DNA of 64,000 nt, taken from the NCBI GenBank assembly GCA_963851385.1, contig CAWKPE010000034.1, positions 27,116 to 91,115 on the forward strand, read 5' to 3'. This document shows, piece by piece, positions 9,801-20,113 of this stretch. The DNA comes from CAWEFA01 sp963851385. Its GTDB lineage: Bacteria; Bacteroidota; Bacteroidia; Bacteroidales; DTGW01. A model generated the notes under the pieces. The model made no database searches, was not told where the DNA came from, and saw nothing but the letters and a program-made list of their open reading frames with translations. The position numbers and the translations under genes were made by a program. The stretch's first letter is position 1. Every line of letters starts with the position of its first letter.

Positions 9801-12800
9801 AATTTTTTAGTTTTATCAGGTAATTGAGTCTGATTAAGTAATATTGGGGTTTCACCGTAATCTTCAGTACAATCATAAAGTGCCGAAGGAGGATAAATAC
9901 TTTTCAGGTTCATGAAAATTTTCAGGAAGTCATTAAGCAGTGCCGACCTGTTGTGTTCGGAAGCATTTAACCAATTACAATAGGTTTGGTCAACTTCCTG
10001 GTAATTTCCCACCCAGCAGATTTTTGCCAATAAATGAGCAGGTAATTCACTGTGAATGGTTTGTTCGGCAAATGCCCTGAAATTAAAATGCTGCATTGCT
10101 AATTCAGAATTCCCATCAAAGACAAAAGTCAGTTTATAAGAATAAGGATCTTCATTGCCGCAAAAATCACAGGTCGGTTCAACACAAACTGGTAAAAGGA
10201 TATCCGATTTTGATCTTGGCCTCAACAATAAATGTTCAACGATTAAAAATTTTTCATCTGCCAGATTGTTATTCGCAAATTCAAATATTCTATCAATTTC
10301 AGTTTCGGCATCAACATGTGTTGCAAATACAGAATTGTTTATGAACAGGGCCGAATTCATAAATTCAATTTTGTATTCGTTATCTGCAATTTTCTCGACT
10401 TTAAAATTGTTTTTATCAATGATATTCTTTTTGACAATTGAAATATTAAGATTGATCTGATTTATCAGTTCATCCCTGTTTATATTAATAATATTATCTT
10501 TCGATTCCAGGATGACATTATTTGAATCGTCAAATAATTGAAGTTTTGTGGAATAGGAATCGCCGTTATAGGCAATATTATATTCAAAATAATTCAATGA
10601 ATTTTCCTGACCCAATAGAGCACTAATCCGCTGATGGATTCCGCTTAAATCCCTGCGCAGGCAAATATCCTGCTTTACCGTGTAATCGAAACTTTGTGCT
10701 TTAAAAGCACTTTCCCATGGAAATTGCTTGAGAAAAGAAGTCTTTGTTTTTATCAGGTTTTCGAGTGCAATTTTCTTTTGTGTTTTGAAGGAATAGAGCA
10801 GAAGCGCATAATCACTGAAACTTTCGTTGAAGCGTGCAAGCAGGTGATCTAGGAATCTGTTCCGGCGATCCAGGAATTCTTTGTTGCTTTCGGTTATTTC
10901 CTGCAATTTGTCCTGATCGAATTTTTCTCCGTTTAGAGTCAAATAAAAATCGGTAAAGAGATCATTATAAAGATTATTCTTTATTTGTTCGTCAGATAAA
11001 AGAATTGGGAAATAAGTTTTATCTATAGTGTTATCGATCGAAAAAAGCTTTTTTAGGTTCGAGAGCTGACTCAGATAATTTACCAGCAGTTGTTCGAAAA
11101 AAGCCAGATACGCTTTTAGTTGTTTTGCCTGAGTTACACGTAAATCGCTTGCCGACGAAGGAAGCCCTTCATAACCGGTCCCGTAAACAATCGGGAGTGA
11201 ATTCTGAATGGCATAATAGTCTTGCATCGGATAATAGCTACCAAGAGGAACATCAATATCCAAGTCATGGTCAATTAATTTTGATGTCATGTTTTTTCCT
11301 CGCTCGACATACATGGTATCCATTAATTCTGAAATATCCGGCAGGAAAGGAAGTCCGTTTTTATAAACAAGAATTTTGGAACCTTCAAGATAAAACCGGG
11401 GTAAATGATTTGGTTTGACTTCAAGTTTCCATGTATCGGACTCAATCCTGTTGCCTTCTTCATCGTACCTTACCAATACGAAGTTCTTTATATTTATAAC
11501 TTCCGTAAGATCCATAATCAGTTCGATAATGTCCGAAGAATAAATTGTTCTGTTTAAAACATTTTCTTCCAGATCGTCATCGTCAATAAAACCATGATCC
11601 AGTTTAGGTCCTTCAAATATTTTATCAACTGTTGTTTTTTCAAGCATGGAGCTGAGTGAGTAGAAGATTATGGAAGGATTCAGGTATTCTTCAATAAGAA
11701 GATAAACTTCGGAAAGAACTTTTTCAATATCGGCATCAGGCTTTATTTCCATGTCGGCACATATTCCGAATTCTTCAATTTCTATGACATTTACATTGCA
11801 AAAATCTTCGCACAAATTTCTATGACTTTGCAAAGTTGCTGTTGCAGTTTCCACCGCGTTATCAATGGACTGTATTTTCAGCAGGTAATGCCAGGCTACA
11901 CCGGATACAGTATTGTCCTGCAGAATGCTTAAAATAGTATTGAGCGTAAATTTTTGCCTGACTTCAGTGGTTAAAAAATTAAATTTGAAAGGAACATCTT
12001 TAAATTCTACTACCAGGTTTTTATTTAAGGTTGTATTTTCAAACGATATGTCAATGGTTGCATATAAATTGTTTTTCAGCGCCCCAATAAGCAGGCTTTC
12101 ATCAATATTTTGTGAAGGATTCTTTTTATCTGAAATGTATTTTACGGTAACATTATTAATTTTACTGTCAGGATGCCTGAAATATTTGAGGTTAGTTTCC
12201 TGGATCTCCAGCAGGTTAAATTCCTGTATTGAAGGAAATCTCACTTCAAGATACAAAGTATCATCCACTATTGGATCATGAATACTAATTGAAACTTTTC
12301 CTGAATTTAAGTCGCCGTTTTGCTTATCTTCTTCCAATTCCAGAAGAACATTGTAAAGTCCCTTCAATGTAATTTCCTTTATTTTTTTTGAATAAGTAAG
12401 CTCGCTTTTTTTACAGTCTACATATATTCTTGGATAATTATCGCAGGTATTTAACGTAAGCCAGGCATTTCGCACTTCTTCCAGATCAATAAGCAATTTC
12501 CTGTAATCGTTGATAGTCCAGGGTGCAGTTGTAAGAATTTCGCGGGCTGAAAACAAAGTTTGTACATCTGCATTGAAATTTTCCGGTTTTGCTTCCGCTA
12601 TTAAATCTTTGACGTCATAAGAAGTGCGATAAGATAAATCGGTAATTGCATAGCACAATGCTTCCAGGAAAGTAATTCCGGGATCGTGAATATTGTAATC
12701 AGTCCACAATTTACTGCCGATTTTTTCAAGAAGCGCAATACTTTCTTCACGCAGGGCATAATAATCCTGGGCATGGGGCAATACATTTTCTTTCGAAATA

Positions 12801-12832
12801 GTAATATGTTGTGAAGTGTCGGTATTATCCAT
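9797..12832 (-). CDS. eCIS baseplate wedge protein (Afp12-like)
   Basis: A 1011-aa protein. The N-terminal motif LWTDYNIHDPGITFLEALCYAITDLSYR (residues about 42-70, quoted here only in part by its key residues NIHDPG and ITDLSYR) is characteristic of the large baseplate proteins of Afp/PVC-type systems. The rest is long alpha/beta sequence with a CDFCG pair near residue 905. It starts one base after the stop of the 1263-aa gene, so both products are probably made in similar amounts. In related particles these two large proteins form the wedges that connect the hub to the sheath. Which of the two corresponds to Afp11 and which to Afp12 is a judgement from order and length. Confidence 0.8.
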   Translation of the reverse strand: MDNTDTSQHITISKENVLPHAQDYYALREESIALLEKIGSKLWTDYNIHDPGITFLEALCYAITDLSYRTSYDVKDLIAEAKPENFNADVQTLFSAREILTTAPWTINDYRKLLIDLEEVRNAWLTLNTCDNYPRIYVDCKKSELTYSKKIKEITLKGLYNVLLELEEDKQNGDLNSGKVSISIHDPIVDDTLYLEVRFPSIQEFNLLEIQETNLKYFRHPDSKINNVTVKYISDKKNPSQNIDESLLIGALKNNLYATIDISFENTTLNKNLVVEFKDVPFKFNFLTTEVRQKFTLNTILSILQDNTVSGVAWHYLLKIQSIDNAVETATATLQSHRNLCEDFCNVNVIEIEEFGICADMEIKPDADIEKVLSEVYLLIEEYLNPSIIFYSLSSMLEKTTVDKIFEGPKLDHGFIDDDDLEENVLNRTIYSSDIIELIMDLTEVINIKNFVLVRYDEEGNRIESDTWKLEVKPNHLPRFYLEGSKILVYKNGLPFLPDISELMDTMYVERGKNMTSKLIDHDLDIDVPLGSYYPMQDYYAIQNSLPIVYGTGYEGLPSSASDLRVTQAKQLKAYLAFFEQLLVNYLSQLSNLKKLFSIDNTIDKTYFPILLSDEQIKNNLYNDLFTDFYLTLNGEKFDQDKLQEITESNKEFLDRRNRFLDHLLARFNESFSDYALLLYSFKTQKKIALENLIKTKTSFLKQFPWESAFKAQSFDYTVKQDICLRRDLSGIHQRISALLGQENSLNYFEYNIAYNGDSYSTKLQLFDDSNNVILESKDNIININRDELINQINLNISIVKKNIIDKNNFKVEKIADNEYKIEFMNSALFINNSVFATHVDAETEIDRIFEFANNNLADEKFLIVEHLLLRPRSKSDILLPVCVEPTCDFCGNEDPYSYKLTFVFDGNSELAMQHFNFRAFAEQTIHSELPAHLLAKICWVGNYQEVDQTYCNWLNASEHNRSALLNDFLKIFMNLKSIYPPSALYDCTEDYGETPILLNQTQLPDKTKKL

Positions 12833-12833
12833 T

Positions 12834-15800
12834 TTAACTTACGCTTGAAATAGTTATTTTATGTTTTGAAACGGGTGAACTCACGAGTATTGAAGCTGAT
12901 GTTGAAGCAGAAATTTCTTCAGTTCCCTCACTTTCCGGTGATCCATCCGTTTTTATTAAAAACATTTTAAGATCCAGGACAAAATCAATATAACTTCTGT
13001 CTTCAAGAAAATCAATAATACTGCTTTTGGTAATTTTTCCTCCGAAATAAATTTCGGCATTCACATTATTTGCCCACGGAGTTAAATATTCAACCAGTTC
13101 TTCTTTGAGCAAATTGCTGTAATAGGAATCATTTCCGGCTGCTGATTTTACAAGTACCACTTCTGTTTCGATCCTCACCTCTTCAAACATAGGATTTTCA
13201 ACATGAAGGGTCATATTCCCGTTTGACAGACTGAGGAGAAATTCTTTAATTTCTAGGAGTTTGCTGCAACTTGTATAGGGCCGTAACGGATTGATTGCAT
13301 TTTTTAATTGCAGATCGGGAATTGAAATTACGGTTACATGACCCGCTGCCTCTTCGTTAAAATACACAGTGTTTGGTTCCTGGTATTCCAGCCAGGTGTG
13401 GTTTAAACATTTTACTTTGTATATGTCAGGAAAGGCTTCAAGCACCAGTTCTTCAAAATCGCGCATGGTAATTGCCCTGTTTTTGTGCCGCAGACGTTCA
13501 CTTACACGGGTATAAAAACTTTTTGAATCTTCTTTATATCTGCCGCCAAATGAAGTATAAGGCTGACTAATTGATTTAATATTTTCGTCAGGGGTAATGA
13601 GTTTTGTAATCGTGCTTGCAGCTAACGGTATCAGTAAAAAGTCATCAGCGTTATTATTATCTTCAAAGGTTGCCTGAAGTGCCTGCGTTTTGAGATCAAT
13701 AAACCTGCAAACTTCGTCAGGCATTTCTTTTATTCCTGCTTTTAACCAGTAGCATCCTCCGGGCAACAGACTATTATCATCGGTTGCATCTTCTGCAAAC
13801 GGGAAACTGATAATACCGGTGTTGATGAGCTGGTTTGTGTCATCTATAATATCGTTTTTGTCAAAGTCTATCCATTTGTTATTGCTCAAATAACTCCAGA
13901 ATACATGCTCGTCAGGTTTTGCAGAAAGCGGATTGGTAGAACCATCCAGCATTTTGAATAAAACCGAAACTTTCTGACCTGGCAGAACATCTTGTATCCC
14001 AAGATAAAATTCAGAAATATTATGTACAAGGGCATTATTTTCTGTATGCTGAAATTGTGGCATCAGTTTCGACGGAGTTGCCGCAGTAACATCATTTTCG
14101 ATAATATGATTTCCAAAAGGATATAAATGAATGAAATTTATTGAAGAATCGCTTGAAGAAGTTTCAGCTTCATAAGTAAGATAAACAGATTGAATTTTAG
14201 GAATGTATGGCTGAACAGGCGGAGGATTTTTTACAGTATCTGTAATAGTTTTGTTAGCTACGCCAATCATATAGAGCTGGAGTGCAAAAATATATTGGTC
14301 ATATTGAAAATCTGCATTCAGTTGCAATTTCAGAAATCCTCTCTGACTTGAAATCCCGTATGGATTATAATCATCATTATAATCTACGATGGCGTTATCG
14401 TCAATTACCACCAATGAAGAAGGCAAATGGACATCAGGATACATAACGTAATTTGCTCCCCAGAAAAGCTCAAGTTCACCCGGATTTGCTTTTCCTGATT
14501 TCATGCGTTCTGAATTTAGCAAACTTATAAAGTCTCCATCAGTCCACACTCCGTCTTCAAGAAATTTCATCTGGGCAGTAGGGAAAAAAATATCAACTGT
14601 ATTATAATCCATATTCCTGATGTCTGGAACAATATCGGCCCAGGAAACAAACAGTCTGATTTTTGCTCCTTTTTTGCAGAATACTTCCTGGTTGCCGATG
14701 ACAACTCCGGCACCTTTTTTAGGATTTTGTCCGAAAGGAAGAAAAGGTTTGGAAGGATCAACAACTCCGATATCATTTGAGATGATTAGTTCTTTGATCC
14801 CGGTTGGATTTGTCGATGTGTTTGTACCGGATGCGCTGTGAACACCACATTCTACTTTAATGGAAATAGTATCAATCTGAACATCTTTTAAATCGTTGTA
14901 CTGATCATTTCCTGCAGTATTACTCAAAATAAATTTTATTACAGGCGTGTCAATATTATTGTAGTTTTCCTGGTGGATTTTTTCGTTATAAGATGTAATT
15001 GCAGGATCGCCCGGCTGAACATTAACGGTTATAGTTGCTTTACCAGACGACTTTGCGTTTATTGAAAATGAATTATTTTCCACCCATTTTTTTTCTCCCG
15101 TAATAAAGCAGGTAAATATTTTTTCCGAAAGTTGATTAAGATTTTGTCCACCGAGTGTTATTGTAATAATTCTGTCTCCTTCTTTTAAAAATAAATAATG
15201 CGAAGCAAATGCAAAACCAATTTTGGCTTCGGGCATATTAATAACTGTAAGGCTGCCATCGGTATATTCTTTGTTTACAAATGGGTGCCAGTCTTTAGAA
15301 TCGCTGGTTAGCTTAGCCCCATTTCCATCTGCTGATGCTGCATAAGGAGATGCATACAAAAGTCCTTCCTGGGAAACCGAATTTATTATGTCAGTGGAAA
15401 TTGCCCTGTAAAATGACATGAGTTCTGCAATACTTGCGTGGTTAAGAACCACGTCTTCATCGCTGGAGTATATTACGTCATTTTTTTGGCTGTCCTTACC
15501 GGCATTGAAAGTTGTTCCTTTTTCAACAAGATATTCATCAACTCCTTTTGCAAGTTCTAAGATCAGATACACGTGATTGGGTTCGCTCGCTTTCAAGTCG
15601 AGATGCAGCACATCTTTATAATAAAAATCGAGATGCCTCCCGGTAAAAAGATTTAAATCATTTTGAGCATAACGGAATAAATTAAGGAAAACCAGGTATA
15701 ATGTATAATGAGGCTCATGATCATCTTGTTCGTTTACGGATTCCAGTAAGTAATCTTTTGCATTGGTCACTATTTTTGAATAAACTGAAAAATATTCCCA

Positions 15801-16625
15801 GAAAATTGAAACAAAAAGATTATGGCTGGTAACATGTTTTAAAATACCCCATACATCAGAAATAGTGACTTTATTGCTAGGGAAATTAAAGATGGAATTA
15901 TCCTCAGTAATATAATTTGTATAATAATCGTCAAAATCGGATGGCGTTGCTCCAGTATTATAAATCCATTTTTCATCAAGGTTTGTCCTGATAATATCTA
16001 TTATTTCTGATAATTTGATTTGCTTGTATGCAAGTATCACCCAGTCGTCAACAACATCGTCTTCTATTAATGCAGGTTCAAAATTTGTGACTTCAGCTTG
16101 CTGATAATACAATGCGGCTGATTTATAATATTCCAGTAATCGATTTAACGGACCTGAAAGCTTTGTTATGATAAGGTTTCCAATTACAGTTTTTAGGTCA
16201 GTAGAATCAGGCAGAATTGTATAGAAATAATTAATCCTGTACGTAAGCGTAAACAATGCGCTGAATAATAAGCCGAATTTTTTGCGTAGTTCAGAAGTGT
16301 CACTTTCAAATTCGCCGGATTGAATATCATTGATCAGTGAACGAATCGAGTCTTTGAAATCGTCAACATCCTGGGTTGCAATCAGTGCCAATAATGCAGC
16401 AGTATCCGAATCGAAAAATGGTTGCCAGTCGTCCTCGCTTGATGGCGTTGTATTGGTATTGTAATATTTTATATGAGTTGCCAGATCGCGTGCATATACA
16501 AGTAAGTTCTCAATTTGCTTTTCATCGGGAAGTATAAAATTTTCACTAAGAGCATCAGGAAATCGCTGGCTCTGACTGGTTCCATTGCGTATTAAAGGGT
16601 TTTTATATTTTGTGCAATTTGCCAT
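12834..16625 (-). CDS. eCIS baseplate J-like wedge protein (Afp11/12-like)
   Basis: At 1263 aa this is the largest protein of the locus. The C-terminal third carries the baseplate-J pattern: RVSERLRHKNRAITMRDFEE, then LEAFPDIYKVKCLNH, a TVISIPDL strand and RPYTSCSKLLEIKEFL, followed by the VENPMFEEVRIETEVVL strand pair. The N-terminal half has helical segments and inserted beta domains. It directly follows the gp25-like gene (11-base gap) and precedes the 1011-aa wedge gene with one base between stop and start. It is expected in the baseplate wedge ring of an extracellular injection particle. Confidence 0.82.
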   Translation of the reverse strand: MANCTKYKNPLIRNGTSQSQRFPDALSENFILPDEKQIENLLVYARDLATHIKYYNTNTTPSSEDDWQPFFDSDTAALLALIATQDVDDFKDSIRSLINDIQSGEFESDTSELRKKFGLLFSALFTLTYRINYFYTILPDSTDLKTVIGNLIITKLSGPLNRLLEYYKSAALYYQQAEVTNFEPALIEDDVVDDWVILAYKQIKLSEIIDIIRTNLDEKWIYNTGATPSDFDDYYTNYITEDNSIFNFPSNKVTISDVWGILKHVTSHNLFVSIFWEYFSVYSKIVTNAKDYLLESVNEQDDHEPHYTLYLVFLNLFRYAQNDLNLFTGRHLDFYYKDVLHLDLKASEPNHVYLILELAKGVDEYLVEKGTTFNAGKDSQKNDVIYSSDEDVVLNHASIAELMSFYRAISTDIINSVSQEGLLYASPYAASADGNGAKLTSDSKDWHPFVNKEYTDGSLTVINMPEAKIGFAFASHYLFLKEGDRIITITLGGQNLNQLSEKIFTCFITGEKKWVENNSFSINAKSSGKATITVNVQPGDPAITSYNEKIHQENYNNIDTPVIKFILSNTAGNDQYNDLKDVQIDTISIKVECGVHSASGTNTSTNPTGIKELIISNDIGVVDPSKPFLPFGQNPKKGAGVVIGNQEVFCKKGAKIRLFVSWADIVPDIRNMDYNTVDIFFPTAQMKFLEDGVWTDGDFISLLNSERMKSGKANPGELELFWGANYVMYPDVHLPSSLVVIDDNAIVDYNDDYNPYGISSQRGFLKLQLNADFQYDQYIFALQLYMIGVANKTITDTVKNPPPVQPYIPKIQSVYLTYEAETSSSDSSINFIHLYPFGNHIIENDVTAATPSKLMPQFQHTENNALVHNISEFYLGIQDVLPGQKVSVLFKMLDGSTNPLSAKPDEHVFWSYLSNNKWIDFDKNDIIDDTNQLINTGIISFPFAEDATDDNSLLPGGCYWLKAGIKEMPDEVCRFIDLKTQALQATFEDNNNADDFLLIPLAASTITKLITPDENIKSISQPYTSFGGRYKEDSKSFYTRVSERLRHKNRAITMRDFEELVLEAFPDIYKVKCLNHTWLEYQEPNTVYFNEEAAGHVTVISIPDLQLKNAINPLRPYTSCSKLLEIKEFLLSLSNGNMTLHVENPMFEEVRIETEVVLVKSAAGNDSYYSNLLKEELVEYLTPWANNVNAEIYFGGKITKSSIIDFLEDRSYIDFVLDLKMFLIKTDGSPESEGTEEISASTSASILVSSPVSKHKITISSVS

Positions 16626-16636
16626 ATTTATTTCTT

Positions 16637-17071
16637 CTATTTCATCGGTGTTTGTATTTCTGTTCCTTCTTCCCGCCAGAAAGGAAATACATAATTGTAA
16701 CGGCTGTTGGTCGCACTTATAATGTATTCGATTTCCACCAGTATTAAGCCGGATAATATATCCGTTGTATCAATATTAATATTCTGCAATTCAATACGTG
16801 CTTCATAAAAAAGGATTGCTTTCTCTATTTTATTTTTTATAAATGTTATGGTAGAAGTATCAAGCACCTCAAAAACCATATCATCGAGGTTGCAGCCATA
16901 GCTCATGTTCATATTACGTTCTCCGACGATAGTAGAAAGTAAAATATATAAGCTGTTATTTATATCTTCTGCATCTTCAGTCATCATGACCGATTTGTTG
17001 ACGCGATCAAAATAGGGAGGGAAGCTCCATCCGCGACCTATAAAATTCCTGTCATTGTTTGTTGTGTCCAT
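16637..17071 (-). CDS. gp25/gpW-like baseplate wedge protein (Afp9-like)
   Basis: A 144-aa protein of the gpW/gp25 family, the conserved small wedge subunit that nucleates sheath assembly in T4-like tails, T6SS (TssE) and eCIS. Motifs include GRGWSFPP near residue 12, the helix AEDINNSLYILLSTIVGERNM and the family hallmark GERNMNMSYGCNLDDMVFE (partly shown), followed by LVEIEYII and a hydrophobic C-terminal strand. It lies two bases after the PAAR gene stop and 11 bases before the large wedge gene, the usual order in these loci. Confidence 0.92.
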   Translation of the reverse strand: MDTTNNDRNFIGRGWSFPPYFDRVNKSVMMTEDAEDINNSLYILLSTIVGERNMNMSYGCNLDDMVFEVLDTSTITFIKNKIEKAILFYEARIELQNINIDTTDILSGLILVEIEYIISATNSRYNYVFPFWREEGTEIQTPMK

Positions 17072-17073
17072 AA

Positions 17074-17367
17074 TTAACCTCCAATGTTTACAGTCGGACA
17101 GCCTAAAATAATGCTGCCGCCATGAGCTGTCATATCACCCATTCGGGCTGCAGGTTTGCCGCCAATCATCACGGTTGCCGAACCTTTTACTATTGAATCC
17201 GGCGGTCCGGTGCAGGTGCACATATCACCTACAGTAGCTGCAGGCATACCACCGATCAGTACCGTAGGTGTTCCCGGCGGCAAAATTGGTCCACCTACAT
17301 GTGGTACGGGTCCGGGCTGAACCATCGGGCATATATGCATATCTCCAACTCTTGCTGCAAAAGGCAT
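17074..17367 (-). CDS. PAAR-like spike tip protein (Afp10-like)
   Basis: A 97-aa glycine/proline-rich protein made of PAAR repeats: ARVGDMHICPM at the start, PAATVGDMCTCTGPP in the middle and PAARMGDMTAHGG near the end, with the IGG turns between them. Histidines and cysteines (HIC, CTC, AHGG) fit the zinc site of the cone. In eCIS and T6SS this protein caps the spike and punctures the target membrane. There is no C-terminal extension, so it carries no toxin domain. A 144-base gap with a structured element separates it from the spike gene. Confidence 0.93.
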   Translation of the reverse strand: MPFAARVGDMHICPMVQPGPVPHVGGPILPPGTPTVLIGGMPAATVGDMCTCTGPPDSIVKGSATVMIGGKPAARMGDMTAHGGSIILGCPTVNIGG

Positions 17368-17409
17368 AATTTTTTAGTTTATTCGAATTCGTTTTATCTC
17401 AATCTCTTT

Positions 17410-17480
17410 ACTCACCCTCTCTTTTCGCCACTCTAAGTTTTAGAGAGGGGGATGTCGGCAATTGACGACAGGGGGTGAGT
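17410..17480. repeat. 71-bp multi-stem palindromic element inside the eCIS operon
   Basis: The outer stem is ACTCACCC (17410-17417) with GGGTGAGT (17473-17480). Inside are CCCTCTC with GAGAGGG (about 17415-17421 and 17443-17449), CTCTAA/TTAGAG (17431-17445) and TGTCG/CGACA (17454-17470). It can fold as an outer stem with two inner hairpins. It sits between the spike and PAAR genes, so it is in the operon transcript. It may be a dispersed REP/MITE-like repeat or an RNA processing/attenuation site. Confidence 0.6.
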
Positions 17481-17511
17481 AATTATCAATTTAAGTTAGA
17501 ATTCACTTTAT

Positions 17512-19261
17512 TTAATTTATATTTACCATTGCTCCTTTAAGGATTGTAACGCCACCTGATTTATATTCGGCTCCGGCGTCACCATTTACCTGCATCTGAG
17601 CACTTGCTTTAACTTCGGCATTCACACTTTCAATTTTAAGTGCGTTCGCCGCTTTGATGGTAATATCTTTAACGCTCTCAATTTTAATTCCCGAATCATT
17701 CATGGTTATTTTGTTCCCGTTTTGATCTGTTAAGGATATTCCTTTGTCATCTTCGGAGATAACAACTTTATTTCCGGCAGGTGTTTCGATATTGATAATT
17801 TTCTTATCGTCATCGAACATCCACTTCATTTTCTCGCGGGAAACATAACCTTTAATATTGTTCGAATCCTGGGCTGTTGTATGTGCGGGAAGTTTGCTGC
17901 TGTTCAGCATTCCAAGAACAACTGCCTGCCTGGGATCATTTTCGATATATCCCACAACGACTTCATCATTTATCTCAGGACGGAAAAAGAAACCACGTTG
18001 GTTTCCAGCATCCAGTGAAGCGACACGACACCAAATACCATCATCACTCTTGTGGATAACAGGAATGCGTACCATAATCCTATCCTCACCGTCCGGGTCA
18101 CTTTCAAGCTTGGTAACGATTCCGGTTTGAAGGCCACATATTGAAGGTAGCATTGCTCCGGCAAGAGGTTGCTGAACATGATACGTTTCGGCAAACCATT
18201 CAGGGTTCGTACCGAATTGGATATTTAGTGTCCAGTTACCATTTTCAATCTGGTGGCGAATTGCGGTGACATAAAGTTTACCCGTAAACCGGTCACCAAG
18301 ACCATTGAGTTGAATTATATTTCCTGGTTTCAGATTTGCATATCCTTCAACTCTGACCCTGCCTCTTATTTTAGCAAGTCGATTTTTTTGAAGACGTGCA
18401 TTTGCCCATTGTTTTAGTTCAGGTTCTAAAATTTTACCACTGTGAATTATTTGCATAGAATCCGGTGAAGAAACAACTTTTAATTGATCAGTAGATAAAT
18501 TTCCGGCTGCAGGCACTGTTGGTTCGGCAGCTTCAATGTTCTCAAATAAATTTTGATCCGAATAATTCCATGCAGAAGCTTTAACTCCGGGCAATTGCAA
18601 ACGTGCATCAATTTCAGCATCCAGATCAAGTACTGTTGATCCGTATTGAACAGTTAATTCCGGTGTTTGACTCACATCCGGTTTTTTGACTGATATCAAA
18701 CCGTCATCAATGATTATCATTTTTCCATTCACATCAGCTCTGCAAAGCATAAAATCCCAGTCGGTGCAATTATACTGAACAATTTCTTTGTGTGTGACAT
18801 CCGTTGTTTCGATATCTTTATCAAAGCCATAGTTATTAATCAATTCTTCAAAAATATCGCTGTCTTTTACATTTTTAAAATATTTGCTTTTTGGAGCAAT
18901 TGTCATTGTACAGGCTTTATCACGGCACTCTACAACCAAAACCGAATTGTTGTTTTTGATTTTAATGTTTTGTTTTACCACAACGCCTTTGAAAATTGTA
19001 TCCTCATCATTTTGCCAGCCGGCTTTAATTTCAATTTTCTTTCCGGGTTCGAAGTCATCTGCACTGCTTATTTCAAAAGTTTCAGTTGCAGCATCACCAT
19101 CAACCAGAATGATTGTTGCAGACGGAATCCGGTTTATTTCTTTGTTTGCAATAATGCTTATAATATGATATGTTTGAGAAATGGCATTACCGTCACTTAA
19201 AATCGTGAAAGTGCAAACCGATTTTGGCTGGCTGGATGGTACTGACTCTTTCGTTGCTCAT
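17512..19261 (-). CDS. VgrG/gp5-like spike protein (Afp8-like), frame broken near the 5' end
   Basis: The spike hub protein that forms the needle below the tube. The ATG at 19261 overlaps the stop of the preceding gene (AATGA). That frame ends at 19193 after MSNERVSTIQPAKIG; the conserved VgrG N-terminus (VCTFTILSDGNAISQTYHII) lies in the +1 frame, open to 17512. Removing one base in about 19210-19250 gives 582 aa. An intact ATG for the long frame occurs only at 18981 and would lose the N-terminal beta-barrel. Domains: gp27-like hub (1-330), gp5 OB fold around GIVTKLESDPDGEDRIMVRI, then a beta-helical C-terminus (ETPAGNKVVISED, ITLKAAN-type repeats) ending in LKGAMVNIN. The lesion may be an assembly error or a true mutation. 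Confidence 0.85.
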
Positions 19262-19945
19262 TCCGTTGTTTTATTAAATGGAGGAAAATTAATTTCAGTG
19301 CCTTCCTGAATATTCCTGAAATTAGTTATCTGGTTTGCTGCTGCAACTTGGATATAGTATTTAGGATCACCATAAATTATGTTACACAACCATGGGCAAA
19401 GACTCGCCTTTTTTGATCATGCGTTTATAGGTCAAATCTGCCGATTGTTTGCGTTCTCTGGCAGTGCGTTCCTGTTCTTCGTCACTTTTTTTGACTGTAA
19501 GTTTAACAGTTGCACGGATTGGTGATCCATCCGGATCGAATAGTTTGCAAGTAATTGTCATGTTGGTCACGCGACCTTTGAAATCGAATGTTCCCCAGAT
19601 TATATGAACATGACGAGGCTCGTGGACTTTTCCATCCATTTTAAACATTAGATCCTGAAGGTTTTTTAGCTTGTCTGAAATATCATCACTTGGCTTTCCA
19701 TCAATAATTCCTGTATTGTCAAGCAGGAATTCAAATGTAAATTCATCAGGGAGCTTAAGTGAAAATTTCTGTTGTTTGCCACTGGTTCCCTGTCCTTGTC
19801 CGCCTTTGGTTTCAGTTTTTAAATCTAAAACATAACTTTCAGGATTAACCATAGCATTAAAATCTCCGACATAATCTTTATCTTCCATGCCGGCAGAATT
19901 ATATGCCATTATTCTCATTTTTTTTATTTCACCTCTGTTTGCCAC
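19258..19945 (-). CDS. Afp7-like CIS tube/hub protein with LysM domain, one-base frame break
   Basis: The N-terminal 187 aa are the CIS_tube-type domain (VNPESYVLDLKTE, LPDEFTFEFLLDNTGII, HIIWGTFDFKGRVTNMTI, SPIRATVKLTVKK). The start is a GTG at 19945 sharing its G with the stop of the DUF5908 gene (TAGTG). The frame stops at 19382 right after GESLPMVV, but the next frame reads CNIIYGDPKYYIQVAAANQI...GTEINFPP, which is the rest of a LysM domain and ends at 19258 in a TGA that overlaps the spike ATG. Skipping one base in ATGGTTGTGTAAC restores a 228-aa protein. Such proteins join the tube to the spike hub. Confidence 0.85.
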
Positions 19946-20106
19946 TAACGTTCTTTTTTATCATTTAAAATTTTGATAATATGTTCTGTACAATCATCCA
20001 CAAGGTTTTCATGAACAGCATCCTGGGAAATCTGCGATGTATTTTCCCGTTTTCCCGGATTATTTACAGAAACACTAATATTTAATTCCGCAATTTGAAT
20101 CGGCAT
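19945..20106 (-). CDS. DUF5908 mini-protein of the injection system
   Basis: A 53-aa protein starting at MPIQIAELNISVSV, the typical opening of the DUF5908 family that occurs between tube and hub genes of eCIS loci. The longer upstream reading overlaps the tube gene and is not needed: the ATG at 20106 lies seven bases after that gene's stop. The second half is acidic (VDDCTEHIIKIL). The stop TAG shares a base with the GTG start of the next gene. Function is unknown; position suggests a small tube/baseplate adaptor. Confidence 0.75.
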   Translation of the reverse strand: MPIQIAELNISVSVNNPGKRENTSQISQDAVHENLVDDCTEHIIKILNDKKER

Positions 20107-20113
20107 AGCAATC

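Noticed and set aside
19370..19390. Programmed +1 frameshift as the firm explanation for the hub gene
   Set aside because: The stop codon context is suggestive, but similar one-base breaks occur in unrelated genes nearby, so error or decay is more likely; kept only as an alternative.
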